The notes: generated by a model from the letters alone, not told the origin. A stretch of DNA of 48,165 nucleotides from an uncultured Bacteroidota bacterium (GCA_913060705.1 CAJXTX010000007.1:1-48165), one strand, 5' to 3'. Counted from the stretch's first letter, positions 10,067 through 19,626 are shown. Translations and numbers: made by a program.

Positions 10067-10726
10067 TTATTGAAGAGGATTTAAATGGTGGTATAATGCG
10101 ATGAAAATAAAGCCGGCCGGAACAGCAATGGCGAACACCTTTGCAAAGGCCTGGATGGCTTTACCGTATTTGTTGTCTAATCCGATGGTCTGCATAGACG
10201 AAGCAAAGCCATGATAGAGGTGCATGGCGAGCAAAATGAAAGACAAGCTGTAGATGGCTGTCCTTCCGATGGTGCTAAATTTCGCTACGGTGAATTCGTG
10301 GTAGCGCTCGGTGTCAACGGGTAACTGCTCTACGTATTTGTAGGTCATTTCGTGCAACCAGAAGTCGTACATGTGCAAACCGATGAATGCTAAAACAACA
10401 GCTCCCGATAGGATCATGTTTCTCGAAAGCCAACTGCTGTTGGTGCCTCCGCCTTTAACAGCATAACCTTGAGCGCCTCTCGCCTTGCGGTTTTGAATTT
10501 CTAGCACAAACCCCATCACGAAGTGTACGATGACACCCCCGACGAGAATGGGCTGAAGCAAGAGCTGAACGATCTTGTTATACCCCATGAAGTGTGACCA
10601 CTCGTTGTACAACTCAACCGAAAATACTGAGGCTAAATTGATGGCGAGGTGAAGCGCCAAAAAAGAGATAAGGAACAGCCCAGACAGGGCCATAACCAAC
10701 TTACGCAACAGCGAAGAACTAAACAT
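10067..10726 (-). CDS. sdhC: Succinate dehydrogenase cytochrome b subunit
   Basis: Membrane anchor of complex II, binding two hemes b and quinone. The 219-residue protein has five hydrophobic spans, with membrane histidines in ALHLAIN (H27), [17 protein letters not shown] and MHLYHGF that fit axial heme ligation in the diheme type B family. It is the first gene of sdhCAB and has the best promoter in the window just upstream. The start [16 protein letters not shown] is typical of Bacteroidota homologues. Confidence 0.95.
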   Translation of the reverse strand: MFSSSLLRKLVMALSGLFLISFLALHLAINLASVFSVELYNEWSHFMGYNKIVQLLLQPILVGGVIVHFVMGFVLEIQNRKARGAQGYAVKGGGTNSSWLSRNMILSGAVVLAFIGLHMYDFWLHEMTYKYVEQLPVDTERYHEFTVAKFSTIGRTAIYSLSFILLAMHLYHGFASSMQTIGLDNKYGKAIQAFAKVFAIAVPAGFIFIALYHHLNPLQ

Positions 10727-10760
10727 GTGAATGTTGTTTACCTATAGTGATTTAACGGCA

Positions 10761-10792
10761 CAAAATTAAGCCTCGAACGCTTATTCTGCAAA
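10761..10792 (-). promoter_or_regulatory. Promoter of sdhCAB
   Basis: On the minus strand TTTG (10789-10792) and TAATTTTG (10761-10768) are 20 bases apart, matching the Bacteroidota -33/-7 pattern. The leader to the sdhC ATG is about 30 bases. Confidence 0.75.
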
Positions 10793-10828
10793 GAAGAGCG
10801 GTTCAATAAAACAAGGCCTTCTTATTTA

Positions 10829-10843
10829 AATCAATTCTTGATT
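10829..10843 (-). terminator. Weak hairpin at the end of the Asp-box gene
   Basis: AATCAA (10829-10834) and TTGATT (10838-10843) form a 6-bp stem with a 3-base loop overlapping the stop codon of the upstream Asp-box gene. No real U tract follows on the minus strand, so termination is uncertain. Confidence 0.25.
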
Positions 10844-13625
10844 ACTCTACTTTCAAGGTTTGAGTGCTTTTGCCATCAGATGAGCTCAAGGTCAAGCTGT
10901 AGGTGCCTTTCGGAAGGTAATAAGAGCCGTTTGCTGCGGCGCTGAATAGGGCCCTGTCTTTTTTAGAAAGGCGGGCACGTTTTGATTCTTGAACTTCTAG
11001 CGGATAAGAAACGCTATTAAAGCCTTTTTTAGCCTCAACTGTGACACTGTACAATTCGCTATTGTCATTGCTTACACCCAGCGTAATAGTGGTGTCTTTA
11101 GCGCTGAAAAACGTGATTGACAAGCTCGGCGTATAGGCTTCGGCGAATAAAAAGCGCGCGCTTCCCCATCGGCTTGATTTTTTCACCGGCTGAACTTCAA
11201 ACAGATGAAGCACTCCTGCGAGCACCTCAGGTGTTGCCTTTTGAAGGGCCGAAATGTCGGCTACATAAATGCTTCGCCCGTGTGTTCCGGCAACGAGATG
11301 AGAAGCTTCTGCCTGAATTTTGAGGTCGTGAACGGCCACAGGTACAAGGCCTTGGTCGAGCAGGCTCCAAGAATCTCCGCGATCGAGACTGACGTAAAGG
11401 CCATTGTCTAACCCTACGAAAAGCAAGTTTTCGTTGACCGGATCTTCTACGATGACGTTCACCGGCGATTGAGGCAGGTTGGCACTTATGTTTTTCCAGG
11501 TTTCACCGTAGTTCTCACTGACGTAGACGTGAGGCGTGAAGTCGTCGTTTCTATAGGCGTTTAGTGTCGCGTATACACGTGCCTTTTTGTGGGTTGAAGC
11601 AGCGACACGGCTGACCCAAAGGTTTTGCGGAAGGGCGTCTGAAATACGCTGAAAACTGTGACCTCCGTCTTGAGTCAAGTGGATAAGCCCGTCATCGCTC
11701 CCCGCGTACAGCATACCGAATTGAAAGCTAGATTCGCTGAGCGTAGTAAGGGTGCCGTAGGCCACATTTCCTTTTTTGCCGCCCTGGGTGAGATCGTCTG
11801 AAAGCGTCTCCCAATCGTCACCTTGATTAAGGGAGCGGTGCAGTTTGTTGCTTCCCATGTACAACACATCCGGATGGTGTTTTGATAACAGAATAGGGGT
11901 TTGCCAATTGAAGCGATAAGGAGCTTCTCCTAAGGTGTGTTTCGGAGTGATATAGGTACGTTTGCCTGATTTCTGGTCGATTCTGAAATAGTTTCCGAAT
12001 TGATATCCTGTGAAGACTTTCGAGGCACCGCGGGGATCAACCTCTACCTGCATTCCATCACCGCCAATGAGCTCTTGCCAAGGGTTGAGACCTGATGCCA
12101 ACCAATCCGTGTCGTTTTCAGTAGTGTGCACGGCCTTCCACACCCCATTGTCTTGAAGGCCACCATAAACGTTATAGGGTTTCTGGTGGTCTACCTGAAT
12201 GGCATAAAACTGTCCAACTGCAGGGCTGTTGTTTTTCGTCCAATGCGCGCCATCGTCATAGGAGATATTGATACCGCCGTCGTTTCCGTTGACTAAGTGT
12301 CCTGGACGTTTGGGGTTAATCCATAACGCGTGGTGGTCTGCGTGCACGTTTCCTTTGTCAATGTTGGCGAAGGTTTTTCCGCCATCCTTCGATTGAATCA
12401 GGGGAACCCCAGCGAGATAAATGATGTCTTTGTTGTTCGGATCGACACGCACTTGGGCGAAGTAATAGCCGTAACTGTAGAACAGCCCGTCTATAAATTC
12501 TTCGTGTGTTCGTGTCCAGCTTACTCCTCCATCGTCACTGCGATAGACCTCTGCGCCGATCACCGGAGTGTCAAACAACATGGCGTTGGCATCTTCGAGG
12601 TAGGTGGCCAGATCTTTAGGAACGACCATGCCGTCACGCACCAATTGTTTTACGTTTTCAGCACGGTATTTTTCTTGAAAGCCATTGGTCTTTAAAAAGT
12701 CATTAAGTCTCTTGTTGTCAAGAGCGAGCAGCGCTTCTTTGCTCATGCTTTTAAAGTCGTCCTTGACCAATCCTTCATTGGTTTTCTTGGGTTTGTTCGG
12801 ACGTCTAGCCTGATTGTCGAGCACCGCGTAAAGCGTGTTTGAATCATAAACGCTTAACCCAATACGGCCGACCCCTTCTCCTTGCGGAAATCCGCTTTCT
12901 GTAGTGCTGATTTTGATCCAAGTTTGTCCTGCGTCGGTGCTTTTATAAATTCCAGATCCGGATCCGCTTCCGTTGAAGTTCCAGGCCTTGCGTTCACGTT
13001 CCCAAGCCGCTGCATAAAGGGTATTGAAGTCTGAAGGATCCTGTGCAAGATCAATAACACCTGTGTCTTCGTTTATGAAGAGCGTTTTGCTCCAGTTAGC
13101 ACCACCGTCGGTTGAGCGAAACACGCCGCGCTCTTGATTCGGTGTGTAAAGGTGTCCGATAACCCCAACCACCACGTGGTCAGGATTCGAAGGGTCAACC
13201 ACAATGCGCCCAATGTGATGGCTGTCTTCTAAGCCAATAGGTGTCCACGACGCACCATTGTCGGTGGTTTTGAATAGCCCCATCCCCGCGTATGAAGAGC
13301 GAGACGAATTGTTTTCGCCTGTTCCGACATAAAGGGTTCTGCTGGGCCAGTGCATCGCGATGTCACCGAGATTTTGAGTAGGTGCATTGTCGAAAATGGG
13401 GGTAAACGAGGTGCCGTTGTCTGTAGTGTGCCACAGGCCTCCAGAGGCATAGGCTACGTAAAATTCTGTAGGGTCTTCAGGATTCACTTCAAGGTCAACC
13501 ACTCTCCCACTCATGACGCTAGGACCGATGAGATTGAAGTCTATGGCTTCAAACTGATGTTGAGCAAATGCACAAAAACTAAGGCTAATAGAAAGCAGGG
13601 TAGAGAGAATGCGAGTTCGGATCAT
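10842..13625 (-). CDS. Secreted Asp-box (BNR/VPS10-like) beta-propeller protein
   Basis: A 927-residue exported protein of the sortilin/VPS10-like 'glycosyl hydrolase, BNR repeat' group common in Bacteroidota; enzymatic activity is not established and many members probably are not hydrolases. It has a signal peptide (about residues 1-21, ending CAFAQ). I count 11 Asp-box repeats (S/T-x-D-x-G-x-x-W/F), e.g. HTTDNGTSF (66-74), KTTDNGASW, RSTDGGANW, KSTDAGQTW, RSDDGGVSW, SENYGETW, SLDRGDSW, consistent with one or two large propellers. Residues about 270-355 form a charged, helical insertion between blades. The C-terminal 130 residues are beta-rich without an obvious type IX secretion sorting domain. 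A longer paralogue lies at 38757-41855. It is divergent from the GH16 gene. Confidence 0.85.
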   Translation of the reverse strand: MIRTRILSTLLSISLSFCAFAQHQFEAIDFNLIGPSVMSGRVVDLEVNPEDPTEFYVAYASGGLWHTTDNGTSFTPIFDNAPTQNLGDIAMHWPSRTLYVGTGENNSSRSSYAGMGLFKTTDNGASWTPIGLEDSHHIGRIVVDPSNPDHVVVGVIGHLYTPNQERGVFRSTDGGANWSKTLFINEDTGVIDLAQDPSDFNTLYAAAWERERKAWNFNGSGSGSGIYKSTDAGQTWIKISTTESGFPQGEGVGRIGLSVYDSNTLYAVLDNQARRPNKPKKTNEGLVKDDFKSMSKEALLALDNKRLNDFLKTNGFQEKYRAENVKQLVRDGMVVPKDLATYLEDANAMLFDTPVIGAEVYRSDDGGVSWTRTHEEFIDGLFYSYGYYFAQVRVDPNNKDIIYLAGVPLIQSKDGGKTFANIDKGNVHADHHALWINPKRPGHLVNGNDGGINISYDDGAHWTKNNSPAVGQFYAIQVDHQKPYNVYGGLQDNGVWKAVHTTENDTDWLASGLNPWQELIGGDGMQVEVDPRGASKVFTGYQFGNYFRIDQKSGKRTYITPKHTLGEAPYRFNWQTPILLSKHHPDVLYMGSNKLHRSLNQGDDWETLSDDLTQGGKKGNVAYGTLTTLSESSFQFGMLYAGSDDGLIHLTQDGGHSFQRISDALPQNLWVSRVAASTHKKARVYATLNAYRNDDFTPHVYVSENYGETWKNISANLPQSPVNVIVEDPVNENLLFVGLDNGLYVSLDRGDSWSLLDQGLVPVAVHDLKIQAEASHLVAGTHGRSIYVADISALQKATPEVLAGVLHLFEVQPVKKSSRWGSARFLFAEAYTPSLSITFFSAKDTTITLGVSNDNSELYSVTVEAKKGFNSVSYPLEVQESKRARLSKKDRALFSAAANGSYYLPKGTYSLTLSSSDGKSTQTLKVE

Positions 13626-13683
13626 TTTATAATACCTTTACGAGAACGTTGAAATTTGAATTGAAAAACAACTAAAGATAGCT

Positions 13684-14568
13684 ATGAAATCTTCAACTTT
13701 TACACTCACACTGCTTTTGATCGGGGCTATGGCTTCTTGTTCTTCTTCAGACCAACCGGCGAATGCGGATACGAGCACTCCTGACACCTCAGCGAATGAA
13801 GCGCCCAAGGCCCCAGAGTACGAACTGGTTTGGGGAGATGAATTTGACTACGAAGGCTTGCCAGATGCAGAAAAATGGCACTTTCAAGTAGAACCCATCA
13901 CCGATACCGGATGGGCCAACAACGAACTTCAGCACTATACCGCTAGAACAGAGAACGCTTACGTCAGTGACGGAACATTGAAGATCGTAGCAAAGCGTGA
14001 GACCTATGAATATGCCGGACTGTCAAAAGAATACACCTCTGCACGATTGAACTCTAAGTTTGATTTTCAATACGGAAAAGTTGAGGTCCGTGCAAAACTT
14101 CCTTCCTCTGCCGGAACCTGGCCAGCCATTTGGACGCTAGGCTCTAACATCGACGAGAAAGGAAACTATTTTGGCAATACACGTGGAAGCGTGGGCTGGC
14201 CCCATGCCGGAGAGATGGACATCATGGAGCAATTGGGCTCAAATAAGAACGAAACCTTGGGCACCTTTCACTGGCACGACACAGGCACCAACGCCTATGG
14301 CACCTATGGCTTGAAAACTTCGGTACCTACCTCTACCACCTCGTTTCACGATTATATCTTGATTTGGGACGCCGATCGTATGGATATTTATGTCGACGAC
14401 AAATTAGTGGTTCGCATGAACAACGCGCAGAACGTTCCTTTTGACAATCCGCACTACCTGTTGTTAAACGTCGCAATGGGGGGGAGTCTCGGAGGAGAGG
14501 TTCCTGCTAGCTTTGAGTCAGATCAAATGGAAATCGATTACGTACGCGTTTATCAATTGAACGACTAA
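13684..14568 (+). CDS. Glycoside hydrolase family 16 lipoprotein (laminarinase-like)
   Basis: Probable endo-beta-1,3(4)-glucanase at the cell surface or in the periplasm. The 294-residue protein has a lipoprotein signal peptide (MASC at 16-19, C19 as the lipidated residue), a Ser/Ala/Pro-rich low-complexity spacer to residue 44, then a GH16 domain. The catalytic motif is GEMDIMEQLG, with E177 as nucleophile, D179, and E182 as acid/base; this E-x-D-x-x-E bulged form is the laminarinase/agarase type. NELQHYT (80-86), the WPAIWTLG segment and the HDYILIWD stretch are also GH16 features. Substrate is inferred as laminarin, since no other polysaccharide genes (SusCD pair) are adjacent. Its stop overlaps the next ATG by one base. 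Confidence 0.9.
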   Translation: MKSSTFTLTLLLIGAMASCSSSDQPANADTSTPDTSANEAPKAPEYELVWGDEFDYEGLPDAEKWHFQVEPITDTGWANNELQHYTARTENAYVSDGTLKIVAKRETYEYAGLSKEYTSARLNSKFDFQYGKVEVRAKLPSSAGTWPAIWTLGSNIDEKGNYFGNTRGSVGWPHAGEMDIMEQLGSNKNETLGTFHWHDTGTNAYGTYGLKTSVPTSTTSFHDYILIWDADRMDIYVDDKLVVRMNNAQNVPFDNPHYLLLNVAMGGSLGGEVPASFESDQMEIDYVRVYQLND

Positions 14569-15869
14569 TGAAATACCACCATTTACCCCAGGCGCTCTTT
14601 GTAAAGAACCGCGCCAAGTTTGTTGCCCAAATGAAGGGCAAGAGCTTGGCCGTCTTCAACTCAAACGACATGTATCCTATTGGGGCGGACGCCACCTTTC
14701 CGTTTGAACAGCAGCGCGACTTGTTTTACCTCACGGGGGTAGACCAAGAAGAAAGTGTTCTAGTGCTTTTTCCGGGTGCGGTCAACCCAAAACACAGAGA
14801 AATTTTGTTTGTTCGAGAAACCAACGCACATATTGCGGTTTGGGAAGGGCCTAAGCTCGACAAAGATCAAGCCACAGCCGTTTCGGGCATAGAGACGGTC
14901 TATTGGACGCATCAATTTGAAAGTGTTTTTGCTGACCTTATGAGTGAGGCAGACACGGTCTACTTCAACACGAACGAGCATTACCGGCAGGCGGTTGAGA
15001 CTGAGACGCGTGAAGAACGTTTTATCAAAAAGGTAAAGAAGCAGTATCCTGCACATACTGTAGCAAAGAGCTTTCCTATTTTAAATGAGATACGCGGAGT
15101 TAAGGAGCCTGAAGAGATAGATCTGATTGCCCACGCATGCGGCATCACTGAAAAAGGATTTAGACGCGTCTTGGGTTTTGTTCAGCCCGGTGTCTGGGAG
15201 TACGAGATTGAGGCAGAGTTCTTGCATGAGTTTGTCCGTAACCGCTCGAAAGGATTTGCCTATACCCCGATTATCGCCTCTGGATATGCCGCAAACATTT
15301 TGCATTACATCGAGAACAACAAGCAGTGCGAAGCAGGCGAGCTGCTGCTGATGGATGTTGCGGCAGAATATGCCAATTATTCGAGCGATATGACGCGTAC
15401 GATTCCGGTCAGCGGCAAATTCAGCGAAAGGCAGCGCCAAGTTTATGACGCCGTACTACGCGTAAAAAATGAGGCCACCGAACTGTTGCGCCCTGGTATT
15501 CTTTGGGCGGAGCATCACAAAGAGGTCGGAAAGATCATGACGGCAGAACTCCTAGAATTAGGCCTCTTAGACAAGGCAGATGTTCAAGGACAGTCAGAAG
15601 ACAGACCTGCGTATAAAAAGTATTTCATGCACGGAACATGTCATCATTTGGGGTTGAACACGCACGACTACGGCGCGCTTAAGACGCCGATTAAGGCCAA
15701 TATGGTATTCACTGTTGAGCCGGGCATATACATTCCAGAAGAAGGCTTTGGTGTGCGCTTAGAGGACAACGTGGTGGTTCAAGAGCAAGGAGCGCCTAAA
15801 AACCTCATGAAATCTATTCCGATTGAGGCTGAAGAAATAGAAGAGCTCATGAACAAACGAACGGTATAA
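14568..15869 (+). CDS. pepP: Xaa-Pro aminopeptidase (aminopeptidase P, M24B)
   Basis: Removes N-terminal residues preceding proline; cytoplasmic, with two Mn2+. The 433-residue protein has an N-terminal AMP_N domain (residues 1 to about 140) with NSNDMYPIGADATFPFEQQ and FYLTGVDQEES, and a C-terminal pita-bread domain with metal ligands D263 and D274 (MDVAAEYANYSSDMTRT), H359 (HGTCHHLGL), E384 (TVEPGIY) and E399 (VRLEDN). Complete ligand set and normal length. It is translationally coupled to the GH16 gene through TAATG, though a functional link between the two is not obvious. Confidence 0.95.
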   Translation: MKYHHLPQALFVKNRAKFVAQMKGKSLAVFNSNDMYPIGADATFPFEQQRDLFYLTGVDQEESVLVLFPGAVNPKHREILFVRETNAHIAVWEGPKLDKDQATAVSGIETVYWTHQFESVFADLMSEADTVYFNTNEHYRQAVETETREERFIKKVKKQYPAHTVAKSFPILNEIRGVKEPEEIDLIAHACGITEKGFRRVLGFVQPGVWEYEIEAEFLHEFVRNRSKGFAYTPIIASGYAANILHYIENNKQCEAGELLLMDVAAEYANYSSDMTRTIPVSGKFSERQRQVYDAVLRVKNEATELLRPGILWAEHHKEVGKIMTAELLELGLLDKADVQGQSEDRPAYKKYFMHGTCHHLGLNTHDYGALKTPIKANMVFTVEPGIYIPEEGFGVRLEDNVVVQEQGAPKNLMKSIPIEAEEIEELMNKRTV

Positions 15870-15882
15870 TACCGATCGGTAT
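15869..15882. repeat. 14-bp perfect palindrome in a convergent gap
   Basis: ATACCGATCGGTAT is its own reverse complement and begins on the last base of the pepP stop. It overlaps a second inverted repeat, GGTAT-A-ATACC (15863-15873), so two mutually exclusive hairpins are possible. No long U tract follows. It may be a weak bidirectional terminator between pepP and thiL. Confidence 0.5.
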
Positions 15883-15907
15883 ATTTAACCATATATACTT
15901 ATTTTTA

Positions 15908-16948
15908 CTAAAATGAAGTCCACCCCTGGGCCTTCAATTCTGACTGTTCTCCAGAGCGTAAAACGAGCTGCGCCCCCTTGGCTTTTTCGGCAATGTGACC
16001 AATCACGGTCAAATTGGGGTTTGCTTTGATCTTTGGGTAGTCTTCTTGACTGATGCTGAAGAGAAGTTCGTAATCTTCACCGCCATTCAAGACCGTAGTG
16101 GTAGGATTGAGTCCGAACTCGTCGCTTACCGTTATGACCGTAGGGTCGATCGGAAGCTTTTCTTCATAAATCACCACGCCAACTTCAGACTCTTTATGCA
16201 GGTGAAGGGCTTCTGAAGAAAGACCGTCACTGATATCGATCATGGCTGAGGGCGTTACTTCGAGCGCCTCAAGAAGCTCCACGATGTCTAGGCGGGCCTC
16301 AGGTTTGAGCTGACGCTGAACAATATAATGGTAAGGCTCTAAGTCGGGCTGGTGTTTGGGGTTGGCCTCAAATACCTGACGCTCGCGCTCCAAAACCTGA
16401 AACCCTAGGTAGGCACCACCTAAATCGCCACTTACTACAAGCAAATCGTTTTCTTTGGCCCCATTGCGATAGACCACTTTGTCTTCATTTACCTTTCCGA
16501 TTGCGGTGACCGAAATGGTCATGCCTTTGAGTGATGCGGTGGTATCGCCTCCTACCAAGTCAACTTTGTAGGCCTCACAGGCATCTTGGACGCCTTTATA
16601 GAAGGCCTCTAGTGCTTCAAGTGTGAAACGGTTTGAGACCGAAATCGAGACGGTGACATGGGTCGGTCGTGCATTCATTGCGCAGATATCCGATAGATTT
16701 ACGACCACTGCCTTGTAGCCTAAATGCCTCATAGGCATGTAACTGAGATTGAAGTGGATGCCTTCAACGAGCATATCAGTGCTGATTACTGTTTTTTGAT
16801 CTCCCATCTCAAGGAGGGCTGCGTCGTCTCCGATCCCTTTCAAGGTCTCGTTTCGGGTGGTTTTAAAAGCTTTAGTAAGATGGTCGATTAAGGCAAATTC
16901 GCCTAATTCTTCGATGGATCTAAGCGGTTGGTTTTTCTCTTCAATCAT
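15908..16948 (-). CDS. thiL: Thiamine-monophosphate kinase
   Basis: Phosphorylates thiamine monophosphate to the cofactor thiamine diphosphate using ATP. The 346-residue PurM/AIRS-like protein has GIGDDAALL near residue 40, STDMLVEGIHFNL with Mg/ATP-binding acidic residues, LVGGDTTAS near residue 135 and IDISDGLSSEAL near 240, all in the usual order. It stands alone and is divergent from the SUF operon; no TPP-riboswitch-like element is visible upstream. Confidence 0.96.
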   Translation of the reverse strand: MIEEKNQPLRSIEELGEFALIDHLTKAFKTTRNETLKGIGDDAALLEMGDQKTVISTDMLVEGIHFNLSYMPMRHLGYKAVVVNLSDICAMNARPTHVTVSISVSNRFTLEALEAFYKGVQDACEAYKVDLVGGDTTASLKGMTISVTAIGKVNEDKVVYRNGAKENDLLVVSGDLGGAYLGFQVLERERQVFEANPKHQPDLEPYHYIVQRQLKPEARLDIVELLEALEVTPSAMIDISDGLSSEALHLHKESEVGVVIYEEKLPIDPTVITVSDEFGLNPTTTVLNGGEDYELLFSISQEDYPKIKANPNLTVIGHIAEKAKGAQLVLRSGEQSELKAQGWTSF

Positions 16949-16965
16949 GAGGGCAATACTTGACG

Positions 16966-16973
16966 CAAAAATA
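16966..16973 (-). promoter_or_regulatory. Probable -7 element for thiL
   Basis: TATTTTTG on the minus strand matches TAnnTTTG and ends 17 bases before the thiL ATG. No convincing -33 TTTG at the usual distance. Confidence 0.45.
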
Positions 16974-17031
16974 CCACATTAAATAATGCAGCCGTTTTGT
17001 TCAAAACCTGTGAAAAAACAGGGCTTTGGTT

Positions 17032-17039
17032 TATCTTTG
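17032..17039 (+). promoter_or_regulatory. -7 element of the SUF operon
   Basis: TATCTTTG is an exact TAnnTTTG match 23 bases before the ATG at 17063. It decides the start of sufA: the in-frame ATG further upstream at 16997 lies before this element and would not be on the transcript. No clear -33 box. Confidence 0.6.
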
Positions 17040-17062
17040 CAGTGTCGAAAAAATCAAATTTT

Positions 17063-17392
17063 ATGATCAAAGTTGCTACTTCGGCTCGCGATAAAGTTCG
17101 AACCCTAATGACTGAAGAAGGGTTTGATGCCGCTACTGACTTTGTGAGAGTTGGGGTGAAAAGCGGCGGATGCAGCGGCCTTACTTACGAACTCAAGTTT
17201 GATAACTCGCTCGATGAGAGCGATAAAGTATTCGAAGATAACGATGTGCGCATTGCCGTTGACAAAAAGAGTTTTCTCTATTTGGTAGGTACCACCCTAG
17301 AGTATTCGGGCGGATTGAACGGCAAGGGTTTTGTGTTCAACAACCCAAACGCACAACGAACCTGCGGATGTGGCGAGAGCTTTTCGCTGTAA
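17063..17392 (+). CDS. sufA: Iron-sulfur assembly A-type carrier (SufA/IscA/HesB family)
   Basis: A-type carrier that accepts an Fe-S cluster or iron from the SufBCD scaffold and passes it to target proteins. From the ATG at 17063 it is 109 residues, the normal family length, with the three invariant cysteines C37 (SGGCSGL), C101 and C103 (CGCGESF). An upstream in-frame ATG at 16997 would add 22 residues that do not look like the family and would precede the -7 element, so the internal ATG is preferred. First gene of a SUF operon, 24 bases before sufB. Confidence 0.95.
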   Translation: MIKVATSARDKVRTLMTEEGFDAATDFVRVGVKSGGCSGLTYELKFDNSLDESDKVFEDNDVRIAVDKKSFLYLVGTTLEYSGGLNGKGFVFNNPNAQRTCGCGESFSL

Positions 17393-17416
17393 CCACACCC
17401 CATTAAAAAGAACGCT

Positions 17417-18862
17417 ATGGCCTATACAGAAGAAGAATTAAAGAAAGAGTTAGAGACCAAGGAATACGCGTATGGATTTTACACCGATATAGAATCTGAA
17501 ACCTTTCCAAAGGGTCTCAATGAAGAAATTGTTCGCGCGATTTCTGAGAAGAAAGAAGAGCCACAATGGATGACCGAATGGCGTCTTGAGGCCTTCAAAC
17601 AATGGCAAAAAATGGCAGAGCCTGAATGGGCTAACGTGCATTATGCAAAGCCAGATTTTCAAGACATATCGTATTATTCTGCACCAAACAAGAAGCCGAA
17701 ATACGAAAGCTTAGACGAGGTTGACCCCGAACTCCTTGATACCTTCAAACGCCTAGGTATTTCGCTTGATGAGCAAAAGAAATTGGCGGGTGTGGCCGTA
17801 GACGTAGTGATGGATTCGGTCTCGGTAGCTACCACTTTTAAAAAGACCTTGGCAGAGAAAGGAATCATCTTCTGTTCGATTTCAGAGGCTATTAAAGAGC
17901 ACCCAGAACTGGTAAAAAAATATATCGGTTCAGTAGTTCCGCCACGAGATAATTTCTATGCCGCCTTAAACTCTGCGGTGTTCTCAGACGGAAGTTTCTG
18001 TTATATTCCGAAAGGGGTGAAATGCCCCATGGAGCTTTCAACCTACTTTAGAATCAATCAGGCCGGAACAGGCCAATTTGAGCGCACTTTGGTGATTGCT
18101 GATCAAGGCAGTTACGTGAGCTATTTAGAGGGGTGTACGGCTCCTTCTCGTGATGAGAATCAACTGCACGCAGCGGTGGTTGAGCTTATAGCACTAGACG
18201 ATGCCGAAATTAAATACTCTACGGTTCAAAACTGGTTCCCAGGAGACAAAGAAGGAAAAGGTGGGGTTTATAATTTTGTAACTAAGAGAGGGCTTTGCGA
18301 ACGCAACGCCAAAATTTCTTGGACACAGGTTGAAACAGGTTCTGCTGTTACCTGGAAGTATCCGTCTTGTATTCTGAAAGGCGACAACTCGATCGGAGAG
18401 TTTTATTCGATAGCGGTTACCAACAACTTCCAGCAAGCCGATACCGGAACCAAAATGGTTCACCTCGGAAAGAATACGAAGAGCACCATTATTTCAAAAG
18501 GAATTTCAGCTGGACGCTCTCAAAACAGTTACCGTGGTTTGGTTCAGGTCCAAGCGAGAGCAGAGAACGCCAGAAACTTCTCGCAGTGTGACTCGTTGCT
18601 CATGGGAAATCAGTGTGGGGCACACACCTTTCCTTATATCGAGGCCAAGAATAAATCTGCTCAAATCGAGCACGAAGCTACCACGAGTAAAATCGGAGAA
18701 GATCAGATCTTCTATTGCAATCAGCGCGGAATAGACACCGAAAAGGCCATTGCCTTGATTGTAAACGGATTCAGCAAAGAGGTGCTGAACAAGTTGCCGA
18801 TGGAGTTTGCCGTAGAGGCGCAAAAATTGTTAGAAATCAGCCTTGAAGGCTCAGTAGGATAA
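17417..18862 (+). CDS. sufB: Fe-S cluster assembly scaffold SufB
   Basis: Core of the SufBCD scaffold on which nascent Fe-S clusters are built, receiving sulfur from SufS/SufE. The 481-residue protein shows [27 protein letters not shown] (conserved cysteine), [20 protein letters not shown] and [13 protein letters not shown], all typical of SufB. The C-terminal segment with [15 protein letters not shown] is the part that contacts SufC. Length normal. Lies 12 bases upstream of the preferred sufC start. Confidence 0.97.
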   Translation: MAYTEEELKKELETKEYAYGFYTDIESETFPKGLNEEIVRAISEKKEEPQWMTEWRLEAFKQWQKMAEPEWANVHYAKPDFQDISYYSAPNKKPKYESLDEVDPELLDTFKRLGISLDEQKKLAGVAVDVVMDSVSVATTFKKTLAEKGIIFCSISEAIKEHPELVKKYIGSVVPPRDNFYAALNSAVFSDGSFCYIPKGVKCPMELSTYFRINQAGTGQFERTLVIADQGSYVSYLEGCTAPSRDENQLHAAVVELIALDDAEIKYSTVQNWFPGDKEGKGGVYNFVTKRGLCERNAKISWTQVETGSAVTWKYPSCILKGDNSIGEFYSIAVTNNFQQADTGTKMVHLGKNTKSTIISKGISAGRSQNSYRGLVQVQARAENARNFSQCDSLLMGNQCGAHTFPYIEAKNKSAQIEHEATTSKIGEDQIFYCNQRGIDTEKAIALIVNGFSKEVLNKLPMEFAVEAQKLLEISLEGSVG

Positions 18863-18874
18863 AAAAGATTGACC

Positions 18875-19624
18875 ATGTTGCACATTGAAAACCTTCACGC
18901 AAGAGTTGAAGAAAAAGAAATATTAAAAGGGATTAGCCTAGACGTCAAACCCGGAGAGGTTCATGCCATTATGGGTCCTAACGGATCAGGAAAAAGTACC
19001 TTGGCTTCTGTAATTGCAGGACGCGAAGACTTCGAGGTAACTGACGGAAAGGTGAGTCTTGATCAACAAGACTTATTGGATTTAGACCCTGAAGAACGCG
19101 CACATGCGGGGGTGTTCTTGTCCTTCCAATACCCAGTAGAAATACCTGGAGTTACCGTAACCAATTTTATCAAGGCCTCTATCAACGAGTCTAGAAAAGC
19201 ACGCGGCCTAGAAGAGATGCCAGCGAACGAAATGCTTTCTAAGATTCGTGAAAAATCAGCGCTCCTTGAAATCGATCGAAAGTTTTTATCACGCTCTCTG
19301 AACGAAGGGTTTTCTGGAGGAGAAAAAAAGCGTAACGAAATCTTTCAGATGGCAATGCTTGAGCCGAAGCTGGCGATTTTGGATGAGACCGATTCAGGAC
19401 TTGATATTGACGCCTTACGCATCGTGGCAAATGGGGTAAACAAGCTCAGAAACAAAGACAACGCCATTGTTGTCATTACCCACTACCAACGCCTATTAGA
19501 CTATATCGTTCCAGATCACGTGCACGTATTGTACAATGGCCGTATCGTGAAGTCAGGAACTAAAGAGCTCGCCAAAGAGCTCGAAGAAAAAGGTTACGAC
19601 TGGATCAAAGCAGAAAACGACTAA
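18875..19624 (+). CDS. sufC: Fe-S cluster assembly ATPase SufC
   Basis: ABC-type ATPase of the SufBCD complex; drives the conformational change needed for cluster assembly. From the ATG at 18875 it has 249 residues with Walker A GPNGSGKST (34-42), signature FSGGEKKRNE (146-155) and Walker B LAILDETDSGLDID starting at 167. The upstream in-frame TTG at 18869 would add only two residues; ATG is preferred because MLHIENLHA is the usual family start. It is 2 bases before sufD. Confidence 0.97.
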   Translation: MLHIENLHARVEEKEILKGISLDVKPGEVHAIMGPNGSGKSTLASVIAGREDFEVTDGKVSLDQQDLLDLDPEERAHAGVFLSFQYPVEIPGVTVTNFIKASINESRKARGLEEMPANEMLSKIREKSALLEIDRKFLSRSLNEGFSGGEKKRNEIFQMAMLEPKLAILDETDSGLDIDALRIVANGVNKLRNKDNAIVVITHYQRLLDYIVPDHVHVLYNGRIVKSGTKELAKELEEKGYDWIKAEND

Positions 19625-19626
19625 TT

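Noticed and set aside
12330-12695. A 121-codon open frame antisense to the first Asp-box gene
   Set aside because: No start context, no recognisable domain, and the minus strand is clearly the coding one.
16949-17062. TPP riboswitch before thiL
   Set aside because: No CTGAGA-type aptamer core in the divergent gap; only promoter-like elements are visible.
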